Part shown: one piece after another, positions 52,085-62,750 of the stretch
Layout: each line of letters begins with the position of its first letter
How positions within the stretch are numbered: position 1 is the stretch's first letter
Assembly (NCBI GenBank): GCA_963575745.1
Contig: CAUYUJ010016349.1
Coordinates: forward strand, 136,902-200,901
DNA length: 64,000 nt
Origin: Prorocentrum cordatum
Taxonomy: Eukaryota > Sar > Dinophyceae > Prorocentrales > Prorocentraceae
Reading direction: 5' to 3'
The notes under the pieces: model-generated
What the model saw: only the letters and a program-made list of their open reading frames with translations
The model's database searches: none
What the model was told of the DNA's origin: nothing
Program-made: the position numbers and the translations under genes

Positions 52085-53660
52085 TCAGCATGGGTCGGGC
52101 TTGAAGTGCCTCGAAGAAAGCGCGCGCACCCGAATCGCAGACATGTGGCTATATGCGGACCCGGGACACTTTGCTTCCCGTCGTCGTCCTCGCCCTTGCT
52201 CCGTTCCCCTTCCTTTCTTCCCTCCCCTGGATGGTGTCGAAAGCGTCCGCGGCTCGGGCGGGGGAGCGCCCCTTCCCACCTCCCGTATTATTCCTCGTTC
52301 CTCTTTGCCTCCTTGCTCCACCGTCCGTCGTCCTACCTCGCCCACCCTCCTTGTTCGAAAAGTGAAGTCCCTGGTGCCGCGTGCCCGCGTCAGCGGTAAA
52401 TGCTTTTCCGATATCCGCGCACAGCGGCGCAACCAAACAGAGGGGATTGCCAATGCGAGAGTTCGGGGCGCGCCCAAAATGCGGGCGGCACGGCCGCCGA
52501 GCACAGTCGCATCGCTAACATGTAAATTATAGGTGCCTGCGGCAAGGTCCGCCCCCCTGCCAGAGCAGTGGTCTATATGGCGACGCGTGGAGTTTTGAGT
52601 GTTAAGAGGTCCATGACATGTGACATCTCTCGTGTTTTCGGACTGCCGCGCGGCATTCTTTGGGGTCCTTCGAGGCCTTTTGGGGCGTCTTCGGGCCGTT
52701 GGGGGCCGCTTTGGCGCCGCGTTACACCGCGGCCGCCCTGGGCCAGGGAAGCGTGTATTTGCGGTTCTCTCTGGGGCGCCCTGGGCCGGGGAAGTGCGTA
52801 TTTGCAGCCCCCCCCAGGCGGGCATGTCAACCTCGGTTCTGGGCTGGCAAAGTCGGGGCGCCCTCAAGGTGGCGAGCGTTTACCCTTTCGAAATACACAG
52901 ATCAAGGTGTGATCTGTGTACACAGTTTGTGTCTTCAACTGTGTATTTTCGTGTGTGGGCCGACTGTTTACACAGATCGTGGTGTGATCTGTGTAGACAG
53001 ATCTCGTTCCCATCTGTGTATTTGGAGTGTGTCCCTCGCGGGTGGTGTTGAATGGGCGGGAACTTTCGCGTTTCTCTTCCGGCTGGTCCAGGGGGGCGTC
53101 GTGCGCGGTCGAAATGCACAGTTCGTGTCTCCAACTGTGCATTTGTTGCGCGCCGTTCGCTGGAGTGGTCTCTGGGCGGGAGTTTCCGCGGGTCTCCCGG
53201 CTGGTCCAGGAGGGGGCCGTGGTCTGGGCATGCAAAGGCGCGGGGGGGGGGTGGAGATGGTGGGCTGTGGGGAGGAAGGGGTTCGATAGGAGGGGTGGCC
53301 GAGGCGCCAAGGATGAACGGGACTGGACGAGAGCGGAAGAAATGAGCCCAGGAGGATGTGGATCATCGGTGTCAGCATCGCGAGGGCGAGGGAGGTGGGG
53401 GAGGCAGAAGTTGGGGGCATGATGTGCACTAGGGCGTAGAGGATTGGAGGAAGGCAGGCATGTGGACGATGGGGGAACGAATCCGGCGCAGGAAGACGAC
53501 GAGGAACGACGTGAATTGGCACATGGGGGGTGAGCAATGTGGATGACGGGCACGATGAGGACCGGGGCGATCGGAGGGGCATGAGGAGGGTGGGGCCACA
53601 GCGAAAGGATATTTGGAAGAGGCGGGGGGTGGGGCATGAGTTCGAGGCGGGCGCCAGCTA
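52085..53660. other. GC-rich insertion within the copia integrase; no gene
   Basis: About 1.5 kb separates the two integrase parts. It has long open frames on both strands of Pro/Arg/Ser composition that I take as non-coding. TTTTGGGGCGTCTTCGGG-type blocks (52660-52740) resemble the 4.9 kb region. Two 25-bp hairpins of the form ACACAGATC-n7-GATCTGTGT sit at 52895-52919 and 52970-52994 in a direct repeat of about 75 bp. Confidence 0.45.
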
Positions 53661-53931
53661 ACGATTAGCTGAACAGTGTTTTGCGTGTCCGTGCGCCCCC
53701 AGAACATAGTGACTTGTTGCAGAACTTCATGATATGGGTAATCGTGCGCTTCGTGCTTCAAGGCCAAAGGCTCGAGTCCGCGACGCCCCTTGGCGTCGCG
53801 ATGATGCTGCCCCGATTTGCCAGACCGCAGATGCACAGATACGCAGAATATGTGTTGCAACGTTTGTGTCATGACCCTCTCTATACTAACAGACCCACGT
53901 TGGAATCCAAATTCACCCATGCAATTTTTTG
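53661..53931 (+). other. Coding-like remnant before integrase C-terminal part
   Basis: A frame at 53681-53932 reads MRVRAPPEHSDLLQNFMIWV, PRFARPQMHRYAEYVLQRL. It may be degraded integrase sequence; not assignable. Confidence 0.25.
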
Positions 53932-54403
53932 ATTAACCTCAAAGTTCCAGGAGAAAAGTTTGAATATCGTTATATTGACAGCGCGGGAGAACTCGCACGC
54001 GCTTGCATTGAGTTGAAGATTGCACATGACCCTACCACCTCTGGTAACAAGACGCTCTTGGCTGTCGCTCAACGATAGAACGGAATTGTTCGAATGGGGA
54101 TTCGAGCACTTTTAATGCAGGCCGGTATTCCCCCACCTTTTTGGACGCATGCTGTCCGATGCATCTGTTCATAACGCAAGGATCCCTGACGAAGGTGAAG
54201 CTTCGTGGAAGCGCAGATTCGGGCGCGACTTTGCAGCGTCCCTTCTTTCGTTGGGCTTTCTTGTTCGATTCGTGCCTCCTCTTGAATCTCGATTTCGGAT
54301 CGCCGAGACAGGCGAGGCGATGGTCGCGGGGATCTACCTCGGATATGCACATGCAGCGGGGGGCATGGTGGGGTTTGAAAGCTACTGGTCACGGCTGAAA
54401 TAA
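53932..54403 (+). pseudogene. Copia integrase, second half and C-terminal domain
   Basis: 53932-54172 reads FEYRYIDSAGELARACIELK, IAHDPTTSGNKTLLAVAQR, TAG, NGIVRMGIRALLMQAGIPPP, FWTHAVRCI. This fits the copia rve domain from the second catalytic Asp region through the (N)-x3-(E) helix, with the final catalytic Glu not retained. After a frame change (54174-54403) comes WKRRFGRDFAASLLSLGFLV, FRIAETGEAMVAGIYLGYAH, AAGGMVGFESYW, the conserved post-core segment with G-x-F-L-G-Y and P-G-G features. Stops at 54076-54078 and 54172-54174. Confidence 0.68.
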
Positions 54404-55588
54404 CTTGCTAGACTTAACATGGGCACGGGGCGGACGCCAGCAGGCAAGCGCCCGATCATTGAAAAACCGGATCAAGTCTACAGCAATATTTTAGACGGTA
54501 CTGCACAATACCAACAATCTAAGTTCCCTACACGCGAAGCATCTGAGATAGCACAGACGAAGGTTAAAGACGCGGTTATTCCCCCGGGTGGTTCCTCTGA
54601 CGGCCCAGCCGGACAGGGGGCCCGATTTGGTTCACAGACGGCGCAGCCTTTGAGTGAACAGGATCCAGCTGATGACGATGGCCCGGGGGGGAATCATTGC
54701 GGGCGACGTGCCGGTGGTACCTGGCGGTCGGGATCCCCGGCGAGACTCGAGAGCCGATGATGATGCGAAACAAAAGCTCGGCCTCGCTCATATATAATAT
54801 AGGTTGGATCGTCCGTCTAACTTCTCGACGGCTCAGCCAATGCCGAGAGTGCCTGGGCCAGGCAGGGCGACCCCTCGCCCGAACCACGCGGAACTTAGAC
54901 ACTATGGAATTCTACGAAGACCGACGCATTGTCGCCGGGCCCGGCGAGGATGAATTTACCGAAAAGTTGCTCTTGAAAGGCAGACGGAAGACGCGCAGCA
55001 TTAGAGTCGCGTTGTATTATGATCCAGACTATGCACCTGTCACAAGAGTCTGGGTCACCGACCCAGATCCACGATATGGCGCTCAATGGCTTAAGAAATT
55101 TCCTGGGTCCACCAGCCCAGGAATTCACCCAAGTCGCTGGTTCAACATGGGCCGTGCTGAACGGAGGAAAGCAGTGGAGCAGCTCCGACTCGAGAAAAAA
55201 AGCTTCTTCGGGGTTGAGGGCCCGGGACCCGGCATTGCCCTTCTCCGCGACATTGGAATCGACGCAGCCGGCTTCCAAGATGATAAACGCGGCAGCGCGC
55301 GCACACACTGAGCACCCAGCAGGCAATGCGCACCCTGGGGCTGAAGCCAGAAGAAGAGAGAACGGATGTGCGATTGTGCCAGATGAAACAGAAGTAGACT
55401 CGCGCGCGCCACTGCGTCCTGCGGGACTGGCAGAGGAACTCTCCACGGACACAGGCTCCGGGAGTGACCAAATCACCTCCGATGATGAAGAAGTATGGTG
55501 GAAGCAGACTTGGCATGGTGGCGCAATCCTGCGATATGGGGTTCCTCCCGACACAGTCGGGGGGGGGGACCTGGCACTCCCATGATCC
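54404..55588 (+). pseudogene. Integrase to reverse-transcriptase linker of the copia element
   Basis: Several frames with coding texture: RTPAGKRPIIEKPDQVYSNI (54430), then 54880-55310 (DTMEFYEDRRIVAGPGEDEF, GRRKTRSIRVALYYDPDYAP, WLKKFPGSTSPGIHPSRWFN, RRKAVEQLRLEKKSFFGVEG) and, from about 55270, NAAARAHTEHPAGNAHPGAE to EEVWWKQTWHGGAILRYGVP (to 55585). Such acidic, Pro-rich linkers are usual between copia integrase and RT. Two frame changes. Confidence 0.5.
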
Positions 55589-56720
55589 ATGATGCTTCGC
55601 GGGAAGAGCCTGACTTCGAGTCCGGCGGCCGCCGCTTCGCGACGTAGCGTGCCCCGCATGCCATTGCAGCCCGTAGTATTACCACTTCCTGCACATCGGG
55701 AAAAAAAACAGAAAGTTCTGACGCATAATATTTGTACTACCCGTTCGCTGATGATATCCGGATTGTTGAGCAAACATATCAATTACCTGCTGAGTTGAGC
55801 CAGCCACGGATTGCCGCGGCAGTCGATCGACCTGCGCCCAAAGCTGAAGCTGCGATTGACCAAGATGCCCGCAAAGCAATGCGGGCCAAATGAGGTCGGT
55901 TGCGCAGAATTGGCACTTGGGATGGGTCAGGCGCGATGGAATGCAACGATGTCGTTCGACAGCGAAAAGGGCAAACGACACATTTCGGACGCCTATTCGC
56001 AATTTTGGCAGAAAAGAACTCAGGGCTCCCTGTGGGACAAAGACCGCAAATATGGGGGCCGAGTTGTGTTTGATGGGTCGGACGTCCGAGATAAGAATAG
56101 ATAAGTAGCTCTATTTCAGGAACTTTCTAGCAGCCCTGCAATGATGGATGCCGGCAAGGCAGCAGATGCGCACGGCCTGTTTGAGGGGCGCGACCCGATG
56201 CAAAGCAGGCATACACTCCGTCCAAGCTAGGGGGAAGCCCGACATGCATTTTCCTGCCAAGAGACGAGTGGCCGCCCGCCCTCATTCTTTCACTTTACGG
56301 ACATTCGGATTAGGGTGGATACTAGGGGCAGCATTGTGAGGGGCACGTGATTTCCAATGTATTCATTACATGTAGTCCATGGCGTAGTTTTTTCTGACAC
56401 ACGAAACTGCGCTTGTTTCATATCATTTGCGTCGATGATTTCAAACTTGCTGGGCCAAGAGTGACATTCGAAAAAAGGGTGGCGACTTTTGCAAGAAGCC
56501 TCCGAAGGTTGTCCCGGTGGAATAGAGATCGACCCACAAACCAACGTATATAGGACGTTATTTAGGGGTGTGAACATTATTTGTCTACGCAGTGTCTTGA
56601 ATGACAGGGGGAGTTACCAGCTGTCCTTGATCCCCCACCGCCAAGGGCAAAGAAAGCATCCGCCTCTGAACTACGAGTGGAGAGCGGGGGGCGAGAAAGC
56701 GGGGGGGGACTCATCGGCAC
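55589..56720 (+). pseudogene. Copia reverse transcriptase, heavily degraded
   Basis: In one frame, 55811-56104 gives the RT lead-in (MPAKQCGPNEVGCAELALGM, HISDAYSQFWQKRTQG, KDRKYGGRVVFDGSDVRDKN). It then reads past TAA 56102-56104 into VALFQELSSSPAMMDAGKAA (56108-56230), the conserved A-x-FQ-x2-SSP stretch upstream of the catalytic Asp. The DVxxAFL-like palm motif and the YVDD box are not recognisable. 56490-56640 has IEIDPQTNVYRTLFRGVN of uncertain position. The enzyme is dead. Confidence 0.58.
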
Positions 56721-57191
56721 AGCCGAGCGAGCCATGCCAACCTAGATAGCCGAAAATTGTCAGAGCCATTGAGTATGACATGATTGAGTTCTTTGAATCC
56801 TGTAATGCGCTCAATGCGCAGTTAACCGATACTGACCCTGCTACGTACCCTGCTGCTGGCACCCCCTTTGGCTTTGAGTTGACTGACTTCGAGGATGGAC
56901 AAGGTGGTCCGTGAGGAGAAAGGTATTCCCTTGCAGAGGAGGCTATAGCAGCGGCACTCGGGATCCACGCTGGCACAGGGCCCCCAGAAAAGCCAGTCGA
57001 GGTTCCCGGCTTAGCCGCGGAGCCCGGACCTGACGACCCTGAACCACCGACCCCGCCGGGAGTTCTCCAGCCCATTGCTGCCAAAGTTCTCATGAACATG
57101 TTGTGTGGCGCGCGAACGGCTCGGTTTGACCTTTTGCGTGCTGTTTGCCATGCGGCCAGTTGCGTAACGAAGTGGGCCGAACAACAGGATA
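56721..57191 (+). pseudogene. Copia RT thumb/connection fragment
   Basis: 57056-57220 reads PGVLQPIAAKVLMNMLCGAR, TARFDLLRAVCHAASCVTKW, AEQQDIDFFSINML, the helical connection that precedes copia RNase H (A-R-x-D-L-x2-A-V). One frame change near 57210 joins it to the RNase H frame. Confidence 0.6.
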
Positions 57192-57737
57192 TTGATTTCT
57201 TTTCAATTAATATGTTACATAAAGTCAACATCCCAATACGCAATGACGTCTTGGGTATGTGACAAAATCCAGGATGTCACTATACGACAGTATTATGATG
57301 CAGACTTTGCCAGCGATTTACGCACGCATCGCAGCGCAAGTGCGAGCCACCAGGTAATTTCGGCACCGTGCGCGAGAGCCAATCGGAGCATGAATTCTCG
57401 ACGAGAGACTTGCGTGTCCCACGGCACACTTGAAGCCGAAATTGTCGCTGCGGATCTGGCTTTGCGAACTGAATTGCTGCCAGCGCTGCCTTTGCGGGAA
57501 ATCCTGCTACAACGAGAGTTCAAATGCACATTCATGGAATATAATCAGGCGGCATGCAAGGTGATGAAAGCGGAGGGCTCGATGAAATTGGTGCACTTTC
57601 CGAGAGCCCACCGAAAAGATGCCGCTGCCATCTCTGAACCATTTACCCGTGGAGTTGTTAATTTACAGTGCGAACGCGCGCAGAATGGAGCCGCTGAGAT
57701 CGGTGCCGAACGTTTTACTTACCTCTTGCATGGGTAA
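57192..57737 (+). CDS. Copia RNase H domain
   Basis: The best preserved enzyme domain of this element: a 181-codon open frame. ICYIKSTSQYAMTSWV leads into DVTIRQYYDADFASDLRTHR (first Asp), then CVSHGTLEAEIVAADLALRT (Glu) and TFMEYNQAACKVMKAEGSMK (where family members have E-D-N-Q; here E-Y-N-Q, so the second catalytic Asp is Tyr), then FPRAHRKDAAAISEPFTRG. It degrades RNA in RNA:DNA hybrids during cDNA synthesis. The Tyr substitution makes activity unlikely. Confidence 0.75.
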   Translation: MISFQLICYIKSTSQYAMTSWVCDKIQDVTIRQYYDADFASDLRTHRSASASHQVISAPCARANRSMNSRRETCVSHGTLEAEIVAADLALRTELLPALPLREILLQREFKCTFMEYNQAACKVMKAEGSMKLVHFPRAHRKDAAAISEPFTRGVVNLQCERAQNGAAEIGAERFTYLLHG

Positions 57738-58193
57738 AAATGTTCACTTTGTCAGCACTGTGACCCCGAAGTTTTGAAAAGTCCGTCGATATCAGAATAT
57801 CTTGCATCGATGCTCACTGACGGACTTCCCCCGAAACCCGGGGGGGTTCTCAAACCACGGATAGGTCCGCAGGTTGTGGCGCGTCAAGGAGGTGCGGTGC
57901 ATAGTAAAAAGATTCATGAACAGAAGAGCCACCAGCGGTGCGCCCGTGACGGCCGCCCCGATCAGAAGCGCGACCAAAATAGCAGTTACTTCATCAGACG
58001 GCAAAGCCAGACCTGGTGAAGTACATGCACATGCGCATCTTTCACCAGTGCCGAACTCAGCAGTCGCAACCAAGGAAAGAGCTAACAATGCCCCCGGCAT
58101 AGCCGGAAGTGCTAACAGCCCAAGACCCTCCGAGAGCGACAAGGATGGTTCCAGGAAAAGTTACCATCAGCGAAAATTAAAGGAGACAGGGAA
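57738..58193 (+). other. Linker after copia RNase H
   Basis: Basic, Ala/Ser-rich frame 57874-58197 (KRFMNRRATSGAPVTAAPIR, AVATKERANNAPGIAGSANS) reaches the next ORF with no gap. Coding-like but without motif. Confidence 0.35.
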
Positions 58194-59323
58194 ATGATGG
58201 CTATGTTTGATATGACTGACAGTGAATCAGATGCTTCAGATGCGCAGACACAATTTTCCGAGACCCGGGAACATACATATTATAATGACAAAACGACTAA
58301 TGCGGCTGCGGCCAAGTCGAGTGACAAGGAACCGATACATTTGGTATCTCAACCAGACAAGGGACAAACAATGAACAGGAACGACTGGAACGGAGATATT
58401 TTCATACTTGAATATTGTTGTGGACCAAAAAGCAAAATATGTATCTCAATGAGTTTCGTGGACAATTCTTGTAAAGTAATGCGATACACTGAAATCGAGG
58501 ATCTGAGGACTGACGAGGGTAAAAACAAAGCACTTACGGATATTACGAGTTCAAGGGGAAACATTTTCCACGCTGGAGTTCGATCCCATGCACCAGAGGT
58601 TCTCCCTCGCAATATGTAAATGAAGCTCGCTATTCCCGTAAAGGTGACCGCAGATCCTTCCGTAGGCTCCGAGGGGTCCGAACGGACTTTCGGTGCTTAT
58701 TTTGGAAATTTAGAGAGATTGCTCGCGCTGTCGTCGGTGCGGGGGGTACAGTCTGTATAGAGTGGCCTAGCCTGCGTTGGTATTGGAGTTACCCTCCGGT
58801 GAAAGCATTTGTGAGAGAAGTAGGTCTGCAGAAGACATTGTTGCATGGATGCGCATATGGACTGAGAGATACAAAGGGTAATTGCATGAAGAAGCCATGG
58901 GCCATTGCTTCCACGTCGGACATTGCGACTAGTGGCTTGGAACGGCTCGCAGGCAGTGGGCGCCAGCCCATAGCCTCCCAATCGTGCACCGATCCTGGGC
59001 GACAGCTTCTCGGCGTCTCGGCGGCGCAACCGTCCGAGATGACCGGGGAGGAGAACTGGTTCTCCCTATGCAGAACGATAGGATGCAGGTACCTCGCTGG
59101 GACCACCTGGACGCAGTCCATGGCGACCCCAGTGGACGAGGAGAACCCGGCCAGTGAGCGCGCGAAGGAATCGATGACAGCAGAGCCGAGGAAACATTAC
59201 GAGAACGTAGATTGCTCAGATCATGGTTGCAGGACTTGTCGGGGAAGCTACGAGAGAAGCGATGATGATGACATTTATTCTCATGGTAATGGCTGTCTCA
59301 TGCATGAGCTCCTTTCCGAATAA
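58194..59323 (+). pseudogene. Copia 3' methyltransferase-like Cys-rich domain
   Basis: 58194-58619: acidic start (MTDSESDASDAQTQFSETRE), then DIFILEYCCGPKSKICIS, CKVMRYTEIEDLRTDEGKN and LTDITSSRGNIFHAGV. Near 58583 coding texture moves to a second frame and is open to TAA 59321-59323: IPCTRGSPSQYVNEARYSRK, AVVGAGGTVCIEWPSLRWYW, LLHGCAYGLRDTKGNCMKKP, WAIASTSDIATSGLERLAG. The order (LEYCCGP, then R-x-TE-x-D, then IPCT-x-GSP, then IEWP, then KKPW) recalls a Rossmann-type methyltransferase with a Pro-Cys motif. That is inference; the level of similarity is low and the GSPW-type Trp is Ser here. I have an impression of similar domains elsewhere in dinoflagellate retroelements but cannot check it. 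Confidence 0.42.
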
Positions 59324-60480
59324 CCCGAGCAGGATAGCCAAAAAGGGTTGCCGATACATTTGGAATATTTGATTCCCGAACGGCAAAGCCGTTAGGGCAG
59401 CTCATAGTCCCGTTTACACACACAACGTTACGGCACCCAAAGATGATCGATTCCGAGACGGTTTTTACGGAGTGGAAGGATGTTGAGTTGAAAGAAACGA
59501 GTCATTCCGAGCCAAAGGTGGTTACCAAGATGTGGAGTTGAATTGAAATACACGTACCACCTGGAACCAGAGGAAGATGGAACATATTTTCTCCGTTGCG
59601 ATCAGCCCAAGCAAATGGCTCGCGGACGATGGGTACAGAAGGTTGCGATGACTCGGAACGTCCAACATTACTGTCGCACTGGCAATGTCGCTGGCGAATT
59701 CAATGACGATTTGAAGAGATGCAACGAATCAGTCATTCAAAGATTTGTACAACTAGAGGTCGGTGGACCCATGAGTCGTTTTCTGGGTATCCTGCCAACA
59801 GGATTCGCGATGTCAATTTCAGAGGCAATTTCGATGGTCCTCCGCCCGATCTCTCGAACATTAAGGACTGGGAATATTCCAGCCCCATGTTGACCCAAGC
59901 GCGACATTGACATGTAATCTTTATGCCAAGCCCCCAGGGGATCAGAAGAGCAGGTTTGTTCGGGCCTGCGACCGCGGGGAGATAATCGGACCGGTTCTGA
60001 TAGGCGCTAGACGCACCTGCCTCGGAGATGCGGGATATTTCGTCACGATTAGAATCGTTGGCCGACGCGTGGATCAAGTTGTCTCCACGAATGTTTGGGG
60101 GCCTCCAGGAACAAGCCCCCGCGCGGAACAGCCGCTGATGGGTGGGGCATTCTTTTCGCACTCCCAGCTGTCAGAGGAGATCCCAGCGCAAAGATTAATG
60201 TAGTTGCGCACGCGCTGACCGAGGAGGCCCTGGGTCATCGCCGCGCATGGAAGGAGTTGCAGGAATAACCTCAATCCAAAAGGGCCAGACTTCACTCGGC
60301 GGCGCAGCCGTCCGAGCGAGGAGGACCGCCCTCGCAAGAGAATAGCTGTCCGGCTCAACAGACGAATCCTCCGCAGAAGCAATGAGGCGATGCCGAAGGA
60401 TCGTGGCCAGCCAAGACTGCCAAGACCGAGAAGGCCGCCGACGCTGAGGAGAGGGCGATCCTTTCTGAAACCCCGATGTG
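59324..60480 (+). other. Unrecognised coding-like fragments downstream of the copia element
   Basis: 59543-59893: YTYHLEPEEDGTYFLRCDQP, KRCNESVIQRFVQLEVGGPM, with a frame change near 59760 (SGYPANRIRDVNFRGNFDGP). 59907-60203: YAKPPGDQKSRFVRACDRGE, IIGPVLIGARRTCLGDAGYF. Texture is coding-like, mildly basic, no known motif. They may belong to the copia polyprotein or to a second element. Confidence 0.35.
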
Positions 60481-61448
60481 CGTTTCTAATGGGCGCGTAA
60501 ATGCGCCGATGAGAGGCGGCCCTTCGGGCCCCGGTGCCTCTAATGGTGCCTCGGGCGGCAGTGCTGCTTCCAGCGCTCCATCCGCCGGCGCAGCCAGGGT
60601 TTGGGGGGCGTCGTCTGGATCGGGCTCCGGCGGCGGAAGCGCTGGACAGAGTCCTGGCACGCCGAGTGGGGGCGGAGGTGGTGGCCCATGATCCCATCTC
60701 CGGGTCCGAGCCCGCCTCCACCTCCTCTTTCAGGAGGGACAGGAGGCGAGCCTGACCCACCTTACCTGGCGCGAGGAATCTGGAATGCGTTGCAACGTAG
60801 GGGGCAGACAGGGGCCGGCACAGCCGCGCCACTGAATGATACCGAAGTTTCAGAGCATTGGGCTCGTTGCATCAAGGAGATATCCACGCTGTATGCTGAC
60901 GTTGTAGATCCTGCCCTTCTCATCTCGATGGGATGGCGTATTAAACAGGATGTGTCAGGCCATCACGAGTTTGCGGAGGTGCATGGTCGCGGATGGATTC
61001 TTTTTAGTGGCGAAGGTCTGGCCGCCATGGTGCGGACTGGTAGACATCCACGTGAATTCTTCCGGCCTTTGAATCAGGCGCCTCATAAAGGGCACGAGTA
61101 CTGGACCACTGCCATTCATCTAGTCTCCGGCTCGACGTGTCAAACGACAAGAAGCTTGGCAGTCCTGCGCGTCCCCCATTCTTCATGCGGGATGATCTTC
61201 AGGGTCTGGACGCAGATATAAAGGGGAATGATTGCGGAAGGACGCTCCTGCAATATATGATGAGACTTGCTAGATGGAACAGTCGAGTTTCGACCCATCT
61301 GGGAAATCTTATCCCGGGTCATCATGCGCCGATGCAATTCACATGTTGGTCCCCGAATGATATCTTCGACGGAGACCAGTGTAACTTCAAGGAACTGGAC
61401 AGAAAGAAGATGGAGAACGCAGAGCTTCAAATGCGCTTGCTGTCTTAG
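60480..61448 (+). pseudogene. Unrecognised ORF with a compact globular segment
   Basis: A Gly/Ser/Pro-rich leader (60480-60760) is followed by a well-textured domain in frame 60601-61221: PPYLARGIWNALQRRG, LNDTEVSEHWARCIKEISTL, YADVVDPALLISMGWRIKQD, SGHHEFAEVHGRGWILFSGE and AMVRTGRHPREFFRPLNQA. At about 61140 it changes frame to SNDKKLGSPARPP and RDDLQGLDADIKGNDCGRTL, then GNLIPGHHAPMQFTCWSPND, ending TAG 61446-61448. No family recognised. Conserved-looking residues (H, W, G, C) suggest an enzyme or structural domain; function unknown. Confidence 0.4.
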
Positions 61449-61724
61449 ACCCCTTCTTCGAGACAGCTGAGAGAATGATCGACGAAGCGGTGGGCCGTTC
61501 CAAGTCGGGAGCAATTCAGATACTTACGTCGGCGGAGACCATCGTTGTTGGCAATCGGCAAATGGTACCTTCAAGATGGATGTCATGTGGGATGATATCG
61601 CCACGTTGCTGCGGGCGCGCATGAAACAGCGCATTGGGCGATGCATAGCTGCGGGAGCCCAGCCCAGAATAATGATTTGGGATGGCGCTTGTTTGTGCCA
61701 GAAATTGCGTCATGCCCCGTCTGA

Positions 61725-62141
61725 TGCGTTGAGCCTACATGGGCGCTGGCTGCTGAATCTCCCCAGGTTTACTGGGAGTGCCTCATAAAGCAGAAATGCC
61801 TTGGGTTTCATGAGGGAACACAACTAGGCAAGAAAATGAAGACGTGTCCTCCCGTTGGCTCCGATAGTGTTCGCAGGTGGCACATTGAGTTGCCGCATCA
61901 ATCCACGACAACTGCGACTGAGGGAATTGAAAGAATAATTTCCGTGAAGCCCTTGAATGCCAGAGAGTTGGCCAATCGCCTTTACAGCAATAGTGATTTG
62001 TGGCCGGGAGAAAATTATGATGAATTGTTGGAGAAGATAGTGAACAATGAATCAGTCGTGCATAGCGACGCCTACAAACGTCTGCGCGCGCCATCGGGCG
62101 GAGAAGCGCGGTTGGCGGTGTGTGCGATGGTGCAGGCCTGA
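61725..62141 (+). CDS. Hypothetical protein, 138 codons
   Basis: An uninterrupted frame with good texture from about 61743 (ESPQVYWECLIKQKCLGFHE; first ATG 61836) to TGA 62139-62141: SDSVRRWHIELPHQSTTTAT, RIISVKPLNARELANRLYSN, DLWPGENYDELLEKIVNNES. It follows the previous fragment by about 300 bases of weaker sequence. Unknown family; probably the tail of the same decayed element or gene. Confidence 0.4.
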   Translation, partial: CVEPTWALAAESPQVYWECLIKQKCLGFHEGTQLGKKMKTCPPVGSDSVRRWHIELPHQSTTTATEGIERIISVKPLNARELANRLYSNSDLWPGENYDELLEKIVNNESVVHSDAYKRLRAPSGGEARLAVCAMVQA

Positions 62142-62750
62142 CAGGCGGTAACACCTGCATAGCTCTACCTCTCACCTCGCGGCGCGCTGCCCTGAAGGCG
62201 CGCGCGTCTCTGGGGGGCATCCCGACTTATCGTGCGGGCGCTGTCCTTTAGGGGGGGAGGGGGGGGCATATGTTGGTTGGTTCTTTGGTGCGATCACGTT
62301 TCTCGCAGGTTATCAGCCAGTTTTGCTTTGCCCTCTGGGTCATGTGACCGTCGTCGACTGTTCCGGTCGGAAGTTGAAAAGTGGCAAAGTTGCATTCGTG
62401 GGCAGCTCACCATCCTGTGTCGGTGGCAACGCCCACATAGATCAACGCGCCGATATTTGACGATTCCTTAGCGGAAGAGATATTTCGAGTGCCTCCCCAT
62501 TTTGTGTAAAAAATGACTCATCCATCGCCCTTTTGCTCATCCTAACCATATTGCTTCTGTGCCCCCCATCCATGTGTCCACCCCTCACTTGTCTTCTCTC
62601 ACTTCTTCGCTTCTGTGTGTGCGTGTTGCCGCCGTGCCCACATTCATGTTGGAGCGTATGTTGCGACATGCTGCGCGTTGTCGAACAGGGCATCGCTCGG
62701 CGCTGCGACGCATCTGACGTGCGCGCGGGCATTGCTTCCAGGACATCAAT
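62142..62750. other. Spacer, no supported gene
   Basis: Poly-G at 62251-62269 and a C/T-rich stretch at 62530-62640. Frames are short or biased. Nothing supported. Confidence 0.4.

Larger units (their letters stand above)
43509..59323 (+). mobile_element. Decayed Ty1/copia-type LTR retrotransposon with nested insertions
   Basis: Plus-strand domains occur in copia order: coiled-coil/gag ORFs (43.5-45.2 and 46.4-49.0 kb), protease (49.68-50.04), GAG-pre-integrase (51.7), integrase (53.93-54.40), reverse transcriptase (55.8-56.3 and onward), RNase H (57.2-57.7), then a methyltransferase-like tail (58.2-59.3). Between them lie a GGCTGA minisatellite (45.5-46.3), a poly-G inverted-repeat insertion (50.44-51.37) and a GC-rich block (52.1-53.6). 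More than a dozen stops and frame changes are present. No LTR pair was recognised, so the outer limits are those of coding homology only. Codon texture is less GC-biased than the flanking DNA. Confidence 0.78.
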
